Origin: Vanilla planifolia
Taxonomy: Eukaryota > Streptophyta > Magnoliopsida > Asparagales > Orchidaceae
Length of the DNA stretch: 64,000 nt
Assembly: GCA_023846275.1 (NCBI GenBank)
Contig: CM043865.1
Coordinates: 8,730,068 to 8,794,067 of the forward strand
Direction of reading: 5' to 3'
Under the pieces are notes generated by a model. It ran no database searches. It had not been told where the DNA came from and saw only the letters and a program-made list of their open reading frames with translations. The position numbers and the translations under genes are program-made. Of the stretch, positions 20,640 through 32,930 are shown in pieces (positions within the stretch are counted from its first letter, which is position 1; each line of letters starts with the position of its first letter).

Positions 20640-23600
20640 CTTTGATAAATTTTCCATCATAACTTTATTTAATTTTCATTCTAAGGAAGAATAAAAGCTC
20701 CTTCATCATGCTCATTTTAAATTCATTTTGCATTATCTTAGCAGAAGTTTTACACAAACTTTCATTTGTTTCTCAAAAAATAATATAATCTACATAAATT
20801 TGTATTACTATTATTATATCACTACTATATTTTCTTAAAAATAAGGTTTTATCTACTTTCTCTTTTTGAAATGCTTTTCTTAATAGAAAATTTCATAATC
20901 CATCATACCTTTTGATGCTTTTTTTAGTTCATATAATACATTATTTAGTTTGTAAATAATTATTTTAAATTTAAGTTCAATAAATTTAGGTGGTTGTTCA
21001 TCAGATAGTTCTTTTATGTATCCATTTAGACATGAACTTTTAACATCCATTTGAAATAACCTAAATTTTTTATGCATGAGTATGGTAATAGTAGTCTAAG
21101 TACCTTTAATCACATTACTAGTTCAAATGTTTTGTCAAAGTCAATTCCTTTCATTTGCTTATAACATTTTGCTACTAACCTTGCTTTTTTATCAACTACT
21201 CCTTAATTGTTCAACTAATTTTTAAAAACTCACTTAGTTCTTATAGCTTGCTTATTAAATTAGTCTTTTGATTAATTATAATATATTATTTACTCTAAAT
21301 TGATTAAGTTTTTTTACATAACAATTATCTAAAAAAGATTAGTTTTGATTTCTATAGTTATAGGTTTGATTTGAAGGATAAAGTTAAATGTGTTATATCT
21401 TCTAAAATTGATGATCTTACCTTTTTCCCTTCCAAATTGATGTTTATCTTTTAGTTCATTTTCTTTTTGTTCATCTTCATCTTCTATTTTTAATTCTTGA
21501 AGCCTGGTAATTTCTTCTTCTATTAAATTATTGTTATCAAATTCAACATTTATAGTTTCAACTATAGATTATGTTCTTTTATTAAATACTATAAATGACT
21601 TACTATTTAATGAACATCCTAAAAATATTCTTTTATAAGTTACAAGATCATTTTTTTATGTTTTTGCTCTTTTCTTTAATATATAATATATTCAACCAAA
21701 AGCATTATGATGTGAAAATCTCTCAAAAATTCATATGATATTTTCTTTATTATTGGTCCAATTGAAACTCTATTTAAGATATAATATATTGTGTTAATTG
21801 CTTTGGCCCAAATTATTTTGATAGATTTCTCACATTTAGAATAAATCTAGTCATCTCAATTATGGTTCAAATTTTCCTTTCAATAACTGCATTTTGTTAG
21901 GGTAATCTTAGTGATGAAAACATATGTCTAATTCCTTTTTTGTGGAGATCTAATTAAATCAGTTATTTTTGAAATCCCGATCATGATCACTTTAAATTGT
22001 TTAAACTTCAGAATCAATTTGATTGAAGAAGTTTTTAACTAGATATTTGAGGTACTTATCTGCTTCATTTATTTTACTTAGAAAATAATAAAGTATAAAA
22101 TGTCATATACTATTATGAATCCAATTTGTTTCCCTCCTACATTTAAAGGTTAAATTTGTCCAAATAGATCTATATGCAATAGCTCTAAAGGTTTTAATGT
22201 TGTTACGGTGTTGATTGACTTAAAAGGACTCTTAACCTTTTTCTTGGTTGACATGTTTTAGAAACATAATATTTGTTATATTTTAAATGAAGTTACCCTT
22301 TAAATAGATCTAACTTAGTGAATTTTTATAAACATGTTCACATTATCATGTCCTATTCTCTTATTCCATAACCATTAATCTTGGAATGTGTAGCTAGGCA
22401 TTTTAAGTTGTTATTTTTGAAAGTGCTTAAGTTAACTTTGTAAACATTATCTATTATAACTCTAAAAAATAATATTTCAGTATCTAATAATGCATCACAC
22501 TTAGTAGATTCCAAACAACTCTAAAATTGTTTTCTTATAATTATGAAATACTTAAGAAATTATAAGTTAGGCCACCCAATTAAAGAACTTTATTAATAGA
22601 AAGTTTAGTTGAGTTACCTACAACTCCAATACCTAGTATTTATTTCTTTATATTATCTCCAAAAGTCAAGTATCCACTACTCTTTAATTCTAGTAATGTG
22701 AATTTTGTCCTATCACCTGTCATGTGTTTGAAGCATCAGCTATCTAAGTATGACATGTCTCCAATTGCACTCATATAAAGACACTCCTAAAAAATATAAG
22801 TTTTACATAGCTTTAAGAGCCCAAACATAATTAGTATTATAATGAGATAAGTAGCATTAAATTTTCTAACACCCTTAGACACCCATATGTATGTTGCAAT
22901 GTTATTAAATATCTCATGTTTGACCTTACAAGCTCAAATAATATGACCTTGCATGTAATAATAATGGAAGGTTGGAATGCCATCAGACATCTATCTACTT
23001 TGTAATTCACCTAACTTGGTAGTGCCCATTTTGAGAATGCCTAATGCCAACATCACTAAATCAAAAGGTTGCCAATCCTAAAAAGGGTTGGGAAATGTAC
23101 TTTCTTTATTGGGTTTGCCAAATGTTTCTATCAATCTAACCTTGTGTGATTATTATTTAATCATATATTTGTACAATCGAGGGGATGCAAGCAATGCCCA
23201 TAATTTACAAATGGACTCCTCATTCATTAGATAGAGAATAATATCAAGAGTTTATGATGCATTATCAAAGCTTGGACTCGAATAATGAGGATCTCCTGAA
23301 TACTTCATATCAATAGATAAGACACTCAGAATGTCAATATTGATTTATCCAATATTAAGAAATATAAAAAGATGCAACTATTAAAAAAGAAGAGATATTC
23401 GACTTAGGAGAAAGTGTAAAAAACCAATTCAAAAAAACATGATGAGATGTATGCATGTTTATATGCATGTGAAAGTGTGAAACAACCATGCATTTCTCAG
23501 ACATACTTGCATTTGCAAGTGCCTTTTTGACTTTTTAATTTTCTTAACTTAATTTTAAGCTAACTTTTTTCAAAGTTTTTAATCATGATTCTATACTTGA

Positions 23601-24760
23601 CAACTTGTCATTTAAATGTTCACACAATCCTTTTTATTAAAATATTTTTTTAATTTTTGAATAATCCTTTGTACATAAATATCTTTAAATTTCCATTTTT
23701 TAAAATTAATTCATTAAAAGCCTCATTAGTATATGTTCGATCACTTACCACTTCTTACTCTAATGAGTTAAAATGACAAACATTATGAAAAAGGTAGGAT
23801 TTTGTTGTTCTCCTCCTCACTTGAGTTTGTTGGCTCACATTCCAAGTCACAACCATTTCTTTCTTTTCCTTTTTTGTCCTCTTTGTCTCTTCCTTTTTTC
23901 CTAAGCATTAGGAAATTTGGTTGAAAGTGTTTGACTTTTTTACACTTAAAGAACTAGAGTTCCTTCATGCTATTTCTTTCCTAAGGTTCACCTCCTTCTC
24001 ATTATGAGAATCCAAATATTCTTTATTTATGAATGAGATGGAATTAGCCTTGAGTGCCAATGGCCTCTTTTGGTGAATTTTTCTTCTTCAATTTTCTCTT
24101 ATTTAGATTTTAGCTCTATTTCATAAATGGGTAATGACGATAAAAGAGAGTCGAGAATGTGGATAGATCTCAAGGTTGCACTATGGTGATGGATTTTGCA
24201 TCCAATTCTTTGGAAAAGTTTCTGAAAACCCTGTCTATTCCTCATTTGTAAAAGTTCTACCTAAAACTAATACATTTGTTCTATTTGAAAATCTTGTGAG
24301 CATCTCTTTAACTAATTCTTCATACTTTATTTGAAAGAGTTTATATTCATTAATCGACATATTTATCATAGTTTCTTTAGTTTATGATGTTCCTTCATAA
24401 ATTACTTCTAATTTTTTCCAAATTTTATAGGATGCAATGAGAGTGAAAATTTGAATAAATTTAATGATGAAGATGCACAATTAATATGATTTATGACCCT
24501 AACATCTAATTAAAGTAGCTCTTCTTTGCAATGGTGTATTCAAAAAAACTTCTAGGAACTCACTTTTTATTTATATTAAATGTTGGAGTATCAAAACTAT
24601 TTTATACTACTTCCTAAAGTTTAACATATATTCCTTATAAATAACCAATTATTCTTACTTTCAAATAGTTGAAGTACAAAGCCTTACAAGAGTGTTGGTC
24701 AACTAACCAACTACCCTTCACATAAACCTTTTTCCCTAAGAATATTTAGTTGCACCATGG
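20640..24760 (-). pseudogene. Degenerate SIRE/Maximus-like Ty1/copia gag-pol
   Basis: Read on the minus strand with many stops. Gag is at about 24760-23000, including a stretch reading F-S-K-E-L-D-A-K-S-I-T-I matching the family L-P-K-E-W-x-A-K-V-T-A-I. A damaged zinc knuckle lies near 22960-22990 (H-Y-Y-Y-M-Q-G-H...A-C-K). The protease-integrase linker is at about 22640-22430 (G-I-G-V-V-G-N-S, then G-G-L-T-Y-N-F-L-S-I-S). An integrase core follows at about 22050-21800 (S-D-H-D-R-D-F, later G-K-F-E-P). RT runs from about 21250 to 20645, with F-Q-M-D-V-K-S-S-C-L-N-G-Y, then D-K-T-L-F and Y-V-D-Y-I-I-F in place of Y-V-D-D. RT stops at the border with LTR B, so the plus-strand element inserted here. 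RNase H and the 3' LTR are not seen in the window. Confidence 0.75.
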
Positions 24761-24787
24761 ATCCAAGCCCAGTGTGATCAAGATTGG

Positions 24788-24799
24788 GTTCTAATACCA
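24788..24799 (-). other. Primer-binding site of the minus-strand copia element
   Basis: On the minus strand TGGTATTAGAAC matches the tRNA-iMet primer site at 10 of 12 positions. It lies between the presumed LTR (higher coordinates) and the gag remnant (lower coordinates). Confidence 0.55.
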
Positions 24800-24800
24800 G

Positions 24801-25002
24801 TTATTGATCTGCATCACACTAAAGAGAAGAGTTGAATTAGGTGTTTATATAATTCAAAATTCTAAAAGTTTAAAAAACACTCTTAACAAAAAAAAACTTA
24901 TTTTGAAAAGATTTTAAATTTGAAACCTCTCAAACTAAGAAATTTAAAAATTAATTTTAAAAAAATTATTTCTTATGTTTTATATTTCAGAGCTATTGTA
25001 TG

Positions 25003-25069
<67 letters not shown>

Positions 25070-26500
25070 AAGTTTAAGGGCATAATACTTAAATAATAGA
25101 GAAATTATAATAAATTAGAATGATAAAATGATTTAGCCTTCAAGGGCAATTTGATAGCAAGTAAAATATGTTTGCACAACAAGTTAGGTTTGCATCAAGT
25201 AGCTTGCAGGATAGCTTAGCCAAACTTCACCTTAGCTATTTCATAATATAATAAACTAACTTAAAGTATTTTAATTAAATAATCAAGAGAAAAGGAAAGA
25301 TTATAACAAGGGAGGTGGTAGTCTACACAACAACTTGAAAAAAAGGTGAGAAATAAGAAAAGTTGAAAATAAAGGTTGGTTGATAATCGCCACACTTAAA
25401 GAAAAATAAGAAAAAATAAAATTGATGAATTTAAACTACAAGTAATATATAGTGCTAGCATTAATAGTAAGCAGTTAGTAAATGTTAGAATTTTAGTATT
25501 GGGTTTAAGTTAGCAGGTTGGCATGAACAGATCACAACATTTAAGTTCCACTATATAAAAGTTAAATAATGCTGAAAGAATAAGAAAGCCCTAGATTTGA
25601 TTTGTTGACATGTTCTATGAAATCCATAATTGAAAAACAAAAGTTACATGACAGATAAATTGTGAGAATAAGTGCAAAAAATGGCTAAGTGAAAGAGTGG
25701 AAAGTAAAAATATAAAATAAGAAATTTATATTGGTTCGACCAACCTATTGGCTGAATATAGTCCTTTTGGTTCCTACTTTAGAGATTTATAATATCGAGG
25801 TTAGTTTATATTCCAACCCAAACAAAAAATTAGTTTACTATAAGCATATTGTGCTTATGTAAGCTCAAGCACAACCCATCTTTTCAAAACTGCTTATGGC
25901 TAGACTAGACATAACTTTAAATAAGACTCCCAAATAATATTACAAGGACCTTTTAGTTTGAAGATTAACCACTTACAATACTATTCCACAAAAAAGAAAA
26001 AGGAATGGAAGCATAAAAATGCTACAACTTATAATTATCATGAAAAATAAAATTCTTCAAACATGCATTAACTAAACCCTTTCAAAATCAAAGACAAAAC
26101 CTTAAACAAAGAAGAAATGGAATTTTGAAGGATTGAGTTAAAGAAAAAAATTAGACATGAAAAATGAAGAACAAATTTATTAATAAATCTTGCCTTTGGA
26201 AAAGCTTCTTATAAGTTTGGGAGAATTTGAGAGCACAAGAAAGCTAAAAATTTTGAGAGCTAGAGAGCATTAATTTATGAGTAGACCAAAAGATTTGTGA
26301 CACAAAAAAACAAATTGCTATTTATAGGCATGATAGCCATTTAAAATTTATTGAAATATATAAAATAGATTGAAATAAGTTAATGTAAGACAAAAATAAC
26401 TAAAAAAACTTATAAAGCCATTATATAAAGTGTATAGCCAACCATAGATGTTAAGTAACCAGATTTAGAAAATAGAAAGTAATCAAACATTGTGATGTCT
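24801..26500 (-). repeat. 5' LTR of the minus-strand copia element, right edge uncertain
   Basis: The left edge is set by the primer site. A TATA-like CTATAAATAGC on the minus strand lies at about 26314-26325, so the U3/R promoter is near there and the LTR must extend beyond it. The interval has a long AT microsatellite and no reading frame of interest. I could not find the outer terminus or a target duplication. Confidence 0.4.
25007..25066. repeat. (AT)30 microsatellite
   Basis: Sixty bases of uninterrupted AT dinucleotides inside the copia LTR. Length is likely to vary between individuals. Confidence 0.95.
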
Positions 26501-29500
26501 TTTAAATCAAAATACTTTTAAAAAATAAATTTTTATTCAAAAAATCCATAAAATATATACATGAAAATCTAAGATATACTAATTACAAAAAAGAGATGCA
26601 AAAAAATTTTGGTTAAAGAGATATAAGTTAATAAAAGTTGGCTATATTAAATAAAATATAAAATAAGTACACATTTGAAATTCCATAATAATTAGATTTA
26701 TAATAATAAAAAAATACAATAAATATATTAAATCAAATCTTTGGAAGTCAACTTTTCAATGGATTAATTTCATTATGCTTGGAGATCTAAGCTAAAAGAT
26801 ATAATCATTAGAATATAGTTATATCAAACACAATATAAATATATAATGATAATATTACAATTTTTGCTGCAAATTAGATATATTTTTAAAAATTATGTAT
26901 AATCTATTTTTGAAAAGCTAAAGATGTCAACTATGATAAAATAATTACTTTATAGTTTCTAAAAGATTTATAAATTAACTTATTATTAGTAATTTAGAAT
27001 TTTATCAATTAGTCTACTAGAATTCTTAAATATTTTTTTTTTCTTTTTTACTTTTTACATTCAATAAATATATCTTTATGAAAAGATAAAATGAGGTATA
27101 GCTTTTATAAAATTAGAAATTTAAATTTTTAGGACTACAGATAAATAGTGATACTAAATATGATGATCATAGGTTACATATAATGAATTTGAAAGAGACC
27201 AAATTTTGAAAAATAAATCATATAAAAAAAAACAATTAATTTGAGGGGGCATTCTTAAGCATGTATGAAACCAATCACATATAACTTTTTCTAGAGCTCT
27301 TCATATTGTATGTATTCTTCATCTCATTTAGTTCTTTCTAAATAGATTCTTGATCTCAAATTTTTCATCTCATATTATCTCTCTTCTTCTATTATTTGTA
27401 TTAAGTTCAAACTTTTTGAAATATATTGTAGGGTTAATGTTCTATTGTGTCTTTCATATTTGATCTATACCTTAACATAAAATTGTGTTCAAGGAAACTC
27501 AAGTAAGCACTTGGATAAATAACAAATATTTTATAAAAAGAATTATTATCATCAAATTCAATTAGAGATCCAAAATCTCTTAAAATGAAGGCTTTGTAGC
27601 TTAGTTGCAGCTTGATCTGGAAAGCTAACAATAATAAGATGAGGGGAGCAAGAAGAGAGAAAAGGAAGAACAACTAGATCTTAATGATGGTGTCAAGATT
27701 GCTTATGGTCACTAGGAAATTTGATGGAGACATAGTGAGACGATGGGTAAGATAAATCCGAATTGCAACTTGGATTGCATGAAAACTCTAAATCACAACT
27801 CAAAAGAGCATAAAGGCAAGCCTGAAAACTTCATTTGTAGGAAACCTTTAGTGCACACTTGCACTTCAAAACCTTGGGATTTAAATAGGTATATGAACAG
27901 GCCTAAATTAAAAAAAATGATAAAAATATCTTATCTAATAAAAATAATAATAATAAAGTAAAAACAAAATAATACATAAAAATAATATGAACTCCCTATT
28001 ACATATCTCATTACAACTCAATAATGGCCAATAACATTAAATAAATTAATAAAAGCCCCATATGTGCTTTTTTGTGTGCCCTTATTTACAATCTAGTCTA
28101 TGATATATGACAAAAACTAGACCTCTTACATCCTAAATATTTTGGAATCTACTCAATGTTATTATCTTGATACATCTAATCTTACATAACAATAGGGTAC
28201 ATTGTCAAGCTTATCCTTTCAAAGTGTAAGGCAACTAGTTCATTTTTTAAGAAAAAGATTGTTGCTATCATTCGACCATACACTCACATAAAGAATATAG
28301 AGTAAACCATCAATGTTAGTGAATTTGAAGAGGAAGAAGTATCAATGGTGATTAACAATATCTACTACACCTATTAGCATTCAAATACGATGAACAACAT
28401 CAACAAAAATGAAGTAGGCCTTTTACCAATGCCAAATTAATGATGCTTCTAAAAGACCTTGTTGAAATGTCAATTAAATCATATGAATATAGGAAGCAAT
28501 TGAGTAATTTATTATTTCAACACATTTGGAGACTAATATTTCTCTAATTTGATGGAGGTTAAGTCAAGAGTGTAGAGCAGAAGAGGTGTTGGCCCTTGGC
28601 ACTCCCAAGGAAGAGATGAATTTATAAATTAAAGTACAAATAGCAAAACCATTTTATAATGTAGCAAATTAATGGAAAAGCATAAAAGGAAACTAGAAGA
28701 AGCAAACCAAGTTTTTAAGTTATTAATGCATGAGCCTACTACTAAAGCCCAAAAATTTTGTCAAACCTACACTCTTCTAATTTCCTTTGAGATTATTAAT
28801 AGAGAAGTTTTTACAATTACTTTTCACCTAAGCAAAAGCATAAGCCCCACACTCCTTCCAAATTAAGCTTAGAGTAAGCATTTTTTAATCCTTCTCTAAA
28901 CTCAAAATCTCAAACAATAACAACAATAACATATATACAAATTCTCTCAAATAGTAAATAATACATGAAAACTTAAATTATGAGTAAATGTTGGCAGAGA
29001 AATGGATGCAAAGATCTTGTAGAAAAGAAATGTCTCTTGAATGTAGAAAGCATGTTGCATTGTATTCAATTTTTATGTATAGTTTATCATGTAGAAAGCA
29101 TCAAATCTACTCCTATTTATAATGCAAGAAAAATTGCTTAAAATTCCTAAAGATACTCAGTGTTCAGATAACAATCTTCCAAGTATTACTTAAGGTTTAC
29201 TTAGTTTATATGCCTATTGATAATAGATTGACTTGAAAAAAAAAATCAGGAGCCTTTAGCTAGAGTAGCTTAATAGCACTCAATGGATGGTCCCATCAAC
29301 CTGTCCAAAGGTCAAAGTTCAACTCTAATCTTAAAATTTTAAAAAGGTATTTGTTGGACTAGACAACGATTAGTCTAATAATTATAAAACTATCCACTGA
29401 ATGGCATGATGAGTTTTTTACATAACTTATGTTTAACCTAATTTAGATCAGAAGGTTTGACCAACTTTGGACTCATCATAGGACATATCTTTAGACACTT

Positions 29501-32060
29501 ATTAGATGATTTGATGGTCACCTATTATAAAATCCTTTTTTATGGTCTAATTCACTAATTTATTAGACAAATCCATCAAATGTTCAATTTTCACCACGCT
29601 AGATATCAAATTGCTAATTTCATGATCAAATGATCTTCAAATAGAAAATTCAAATGATAACTACACGTTAACAAATCTTTCTCACACAAGGATTGATATT
29701 CATCAAATGTCTGATTGGATAGTTTAATAACCTATCTAAAAGAGATCCTATTGTTTATTAAATCTTACTTAACGTGATAATTTTATTTCGATAAGTTTTG
29801 TAAAATTTTACAAATTTTTTGATACAATGAAAACCTCAACTATTTTAATTAATGATTTTTCTTAATTTTGAAAAACATGCAATGAGATGCAATGCCATGA
29901 ACAAACTCAACTAGGTTACTCATTATAGAATGCTAAGACATTGAAACTTTAACTTCACTTTAATCTCTTCCTTTTGTCCTCAATCTCATCCATCTAATGT
30001 AAATATCATGTTCAATTGATCTCGCATAAATACCCAAGTAGTTTCATTCTATGCACTTTCCAAATATTACTTGCCTAATGCAATTCCTATGTACATGCAT
30101 TAAATAATTATCAATTCTCACATTATATGATTATTATCATCAAAATTAACACTAAATTACCTTGAGCTCATGGGACTAAAAAGAGGGTTGATTTGTTTGT
30201 ATTATGATCATCTTAAAGTAAGAAGGGCAACCATTACCTTCAATAAGAGAAGAATAAGTGGGAGTTTTATGCTACAAGAGTGGGCAAAGCATTACTACTA
30301 AATATGTTTATAATAAGAGGATCAAGGCACATTGAAGGAATGGGAGTAGAGTAATTTTGAGTGGATTTTATGGAAGTGGATTGCATTGGGACAAAATGAT
30401 TGAGTGCAAGATAGTATAACCAACAAGAGTAATATGGACAAAGTCATTATACAAAAAAGAGGAAGGCTCGTCATTGTAGCAAAAAGAAAGTAAGTGGAGA
30501 GGGTTGTCATAATAAGGTTTGAGTAATATGGGAGGGAGAAGCTTTGTGCAACCTTAAGGAAAGGAAAGAGAAAGAGATAATCATACTACAAAAGTGTGGA
30601 TGGCTTTCAAGTTGAATCATTCCAAAGGGATGAGCAAAGGGGTTTAGGATGAGGAACAAGTTTGAAGATTAGTTCTTAAGTGAGTAATAAAAAACTAGGA
30701 AAGGTAAATTGGCCAAATGAAAAGGAAACTAAGGATTGATGGGGATGAGGGGTAAGGATACAAGAGCAAAAATAACATATTTTATGCATGACTTGGTAAA
30801 GAGTTCAAAACTTCAAGAGACCCTATCCCTTAACTCCTTGTCATTAAGAAGAATAAGAAGGGAAGAGAAAAGGCATCATTAAGAATAAAAGATGGTAAGA
30901 AAGTACATAGAAGAGGAAATAAGAGAGGTTGAATAACTAAGGGTTAATCAATAATGATAAAATGCTCAACAGCAAAAGCCACAATACTTGTTAGTCCCTA
31001 AAACCAATAAGAGCTTGACATGATTATATTTCAAAAGTTATTGAAAATTTTAAAAATCAATATAAAGAATTAGTAATTTATTAATAACATCAACATTAAA
31101 AACCTCATTTTAGCAAATTTAAAATTAGTAAAAAAATGAATATATGGAGATAATAACAACTTTCAACTTCGAGAAAATACTTAGAAAGTATTACATTTTT
31201 GTTAGCTCAAACAATATAAAATAAGAAAATTTGAATCCATATCCATAAGTTCATTATTTCAATTTGAAATTTCTTTGAGAGACATACATGCCTGAATACA
31301 TTAATGATAAACAAAATAACAATTGTTCCCAATCACAATAAGATAAATTGTTCAAATTGAATGATCAACTTAAAATTAATGTATAACTTTGGAAAACTTT
31401 GAATATCTATTTTACCAATTTCATTCTATGCTTAATGGGATGTGTCGACTAAAGATTTCACAAAAATAACCTTAACACTCAATAAATAAACAATATGACT
31501 TGATTTTTAATCTTCAAAAACTCATCTTAATGAACTTCATTATTTTACAAGGTTTGTATTAGTCAAGTATCTGTCTAGATCCAAAACCTATCCTTAGATT
31601 TACAAAATATCATAAAGACTAGACAAATCATCAATAACCATATTAGTTCATGATCATCTAACACTCATCATGGATTCTAAAACTACAAATATTTTCACTT
31701 TTGATAACAAGATAAAAAATACATAAAAATGAAAAACTCTTCTGAAACCAATAAATCATAAACATAAATAAACAAGCATAAAACCCCATTTGAGTTGTGA
31801 ACTGTTTGACTAGTAAATATATGGAGTAACTCACAGTTATTATCAATTATTTCGACAACGAATTTATTCCTCACGTATGACCATCACATTAATTGTTATA
31901 AAGCACCATCATTATTATCACTATTTGATTTTATGAATCACCTTTGTCAAATCACCACATAAAAAAGAGGAAATCAGTAGAGATAATAGTAAGAGTTAAG
32001 CTACGTTGCTCACATTAAAGGTTTGTATATAAATATTAACTAACACGCCGATTTGCAATC
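26501..32060. other. AT-rich intergenic DNA, no gene recognised
   Basis: Only short frames occur (for example 27434-27673 minus, 27743-27961 plus, 28672-28866 plus, 30322-30510 minus). None has a recognisable domain, codon pattern or splice context. About 30230-30960 is strikingly purine-rich on the plus strand. The sequence looks like diverged repeats. I could not place any part in a family. Confidence 0.4.
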
Positions 32061-32771
32061 TTTATTCAAGCTTCATTTTTTTTAAGTATCCATTTGTTAA
32101 AGCCTAGCTTACGCACAATGAAATAAAGAAAGTGGCGATGCAGTCGTACGAGGTGTAGCTAATAAACTATTTAATTTTAAACAATAAAGGTGTCAGTACG
32201 CAGTCACCAGATCCACCAATGATCCACCAATGCTCCACATAAAGTAATTCGTTATCTTTTTCTAATATGGTTAGTAGCATTTTTCAAAAATGGTTATTTT
32301 GGAGACCCCTCTTTTTCTCTATGGATACAGAACAAAGTCATTTGGTAACCATAAAGAACTTAACGCCGCTTCAGCTAAAGGAGGCAATGCATGACATATA
32401 ATGACATGTCTGGTTTTTTAATCTCCAAGAACGAAAGACTTGGTAAACATGGTTATTTTCCACAACAAGGGAGAGAAACTTAGTCTTATTAACAACTATA
32501 AATTCTTTCAGTAACGTTCTAAAAGCAAACTAAATTTTTTGCATCTAAATGGAGCACATCGTATCTAAATAGGTGCAGTCCCAAGACACAACAAATATGT
32601 ACTGTAGAATGGTAGGGGAATTGGACACTACAAAAGAACAGATACTTTGGCATAAGAAAAATAAAAGGTAGCCGTTGGAGAAAAAATATTCTTTAAGTAA
32701 AGGGCATATAAAATGCAGAATTGGAGAAACGATACTCTTCATATCTGTCTTACCATTTTCATGCTTCCACT
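32061..32771 (-). other. Candidate 3' UTR of the GILT-like gene
   Basis: Lies directly after the stop codon on the minus strand. The first AATAAA I find on that strand is at 32066-32061, which would give a 3' UTR of about 0.7 kb. No other feature is visible. The true polyadenylation site could be closer and use a variant signal. Confidence 0.25.
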
Positions 32772-32930
32772 CTAAATTTCAACTGATTCAAAAGTTCCAT
32801 TAACATGGCTCACATGATTCACCCGGATGGGTTCTTTGCTAATGGTTGTTAGAACTGTCAACCCTTCACAAGCCTTTGGAGAAACACCTTTGCATGCGGC
32901 ACAGATATAGATTTCTAAGTTCTCATAGTC
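32772..32930 (-). CDS. GILT-like gene, coding exon 5 with stop
   Basis: 52 codons plus TAG. It starts [10 protein letters not shown] after a TTTCAG acceptor, continues [10 protein letters not shown], and ends with a hydrophilic tail. N-G-T near the end is a second possible glycosylation sequon. No membrane anchor or lysosomal tail motif is evident. Confidence 0.9.
   Translation of the reverse strand, partial: DYENLEIYICAACKGVSPKACEGLTVLTTISKEPIRVNHVSHVNGTFESVEI

Noticed and set aside
32545..32742. Short minus-strand frame next to GILT-like exon 5
   Set aside because: It lies after the stop codon, in the likely 3' UTR, and shows no similarity to the family.
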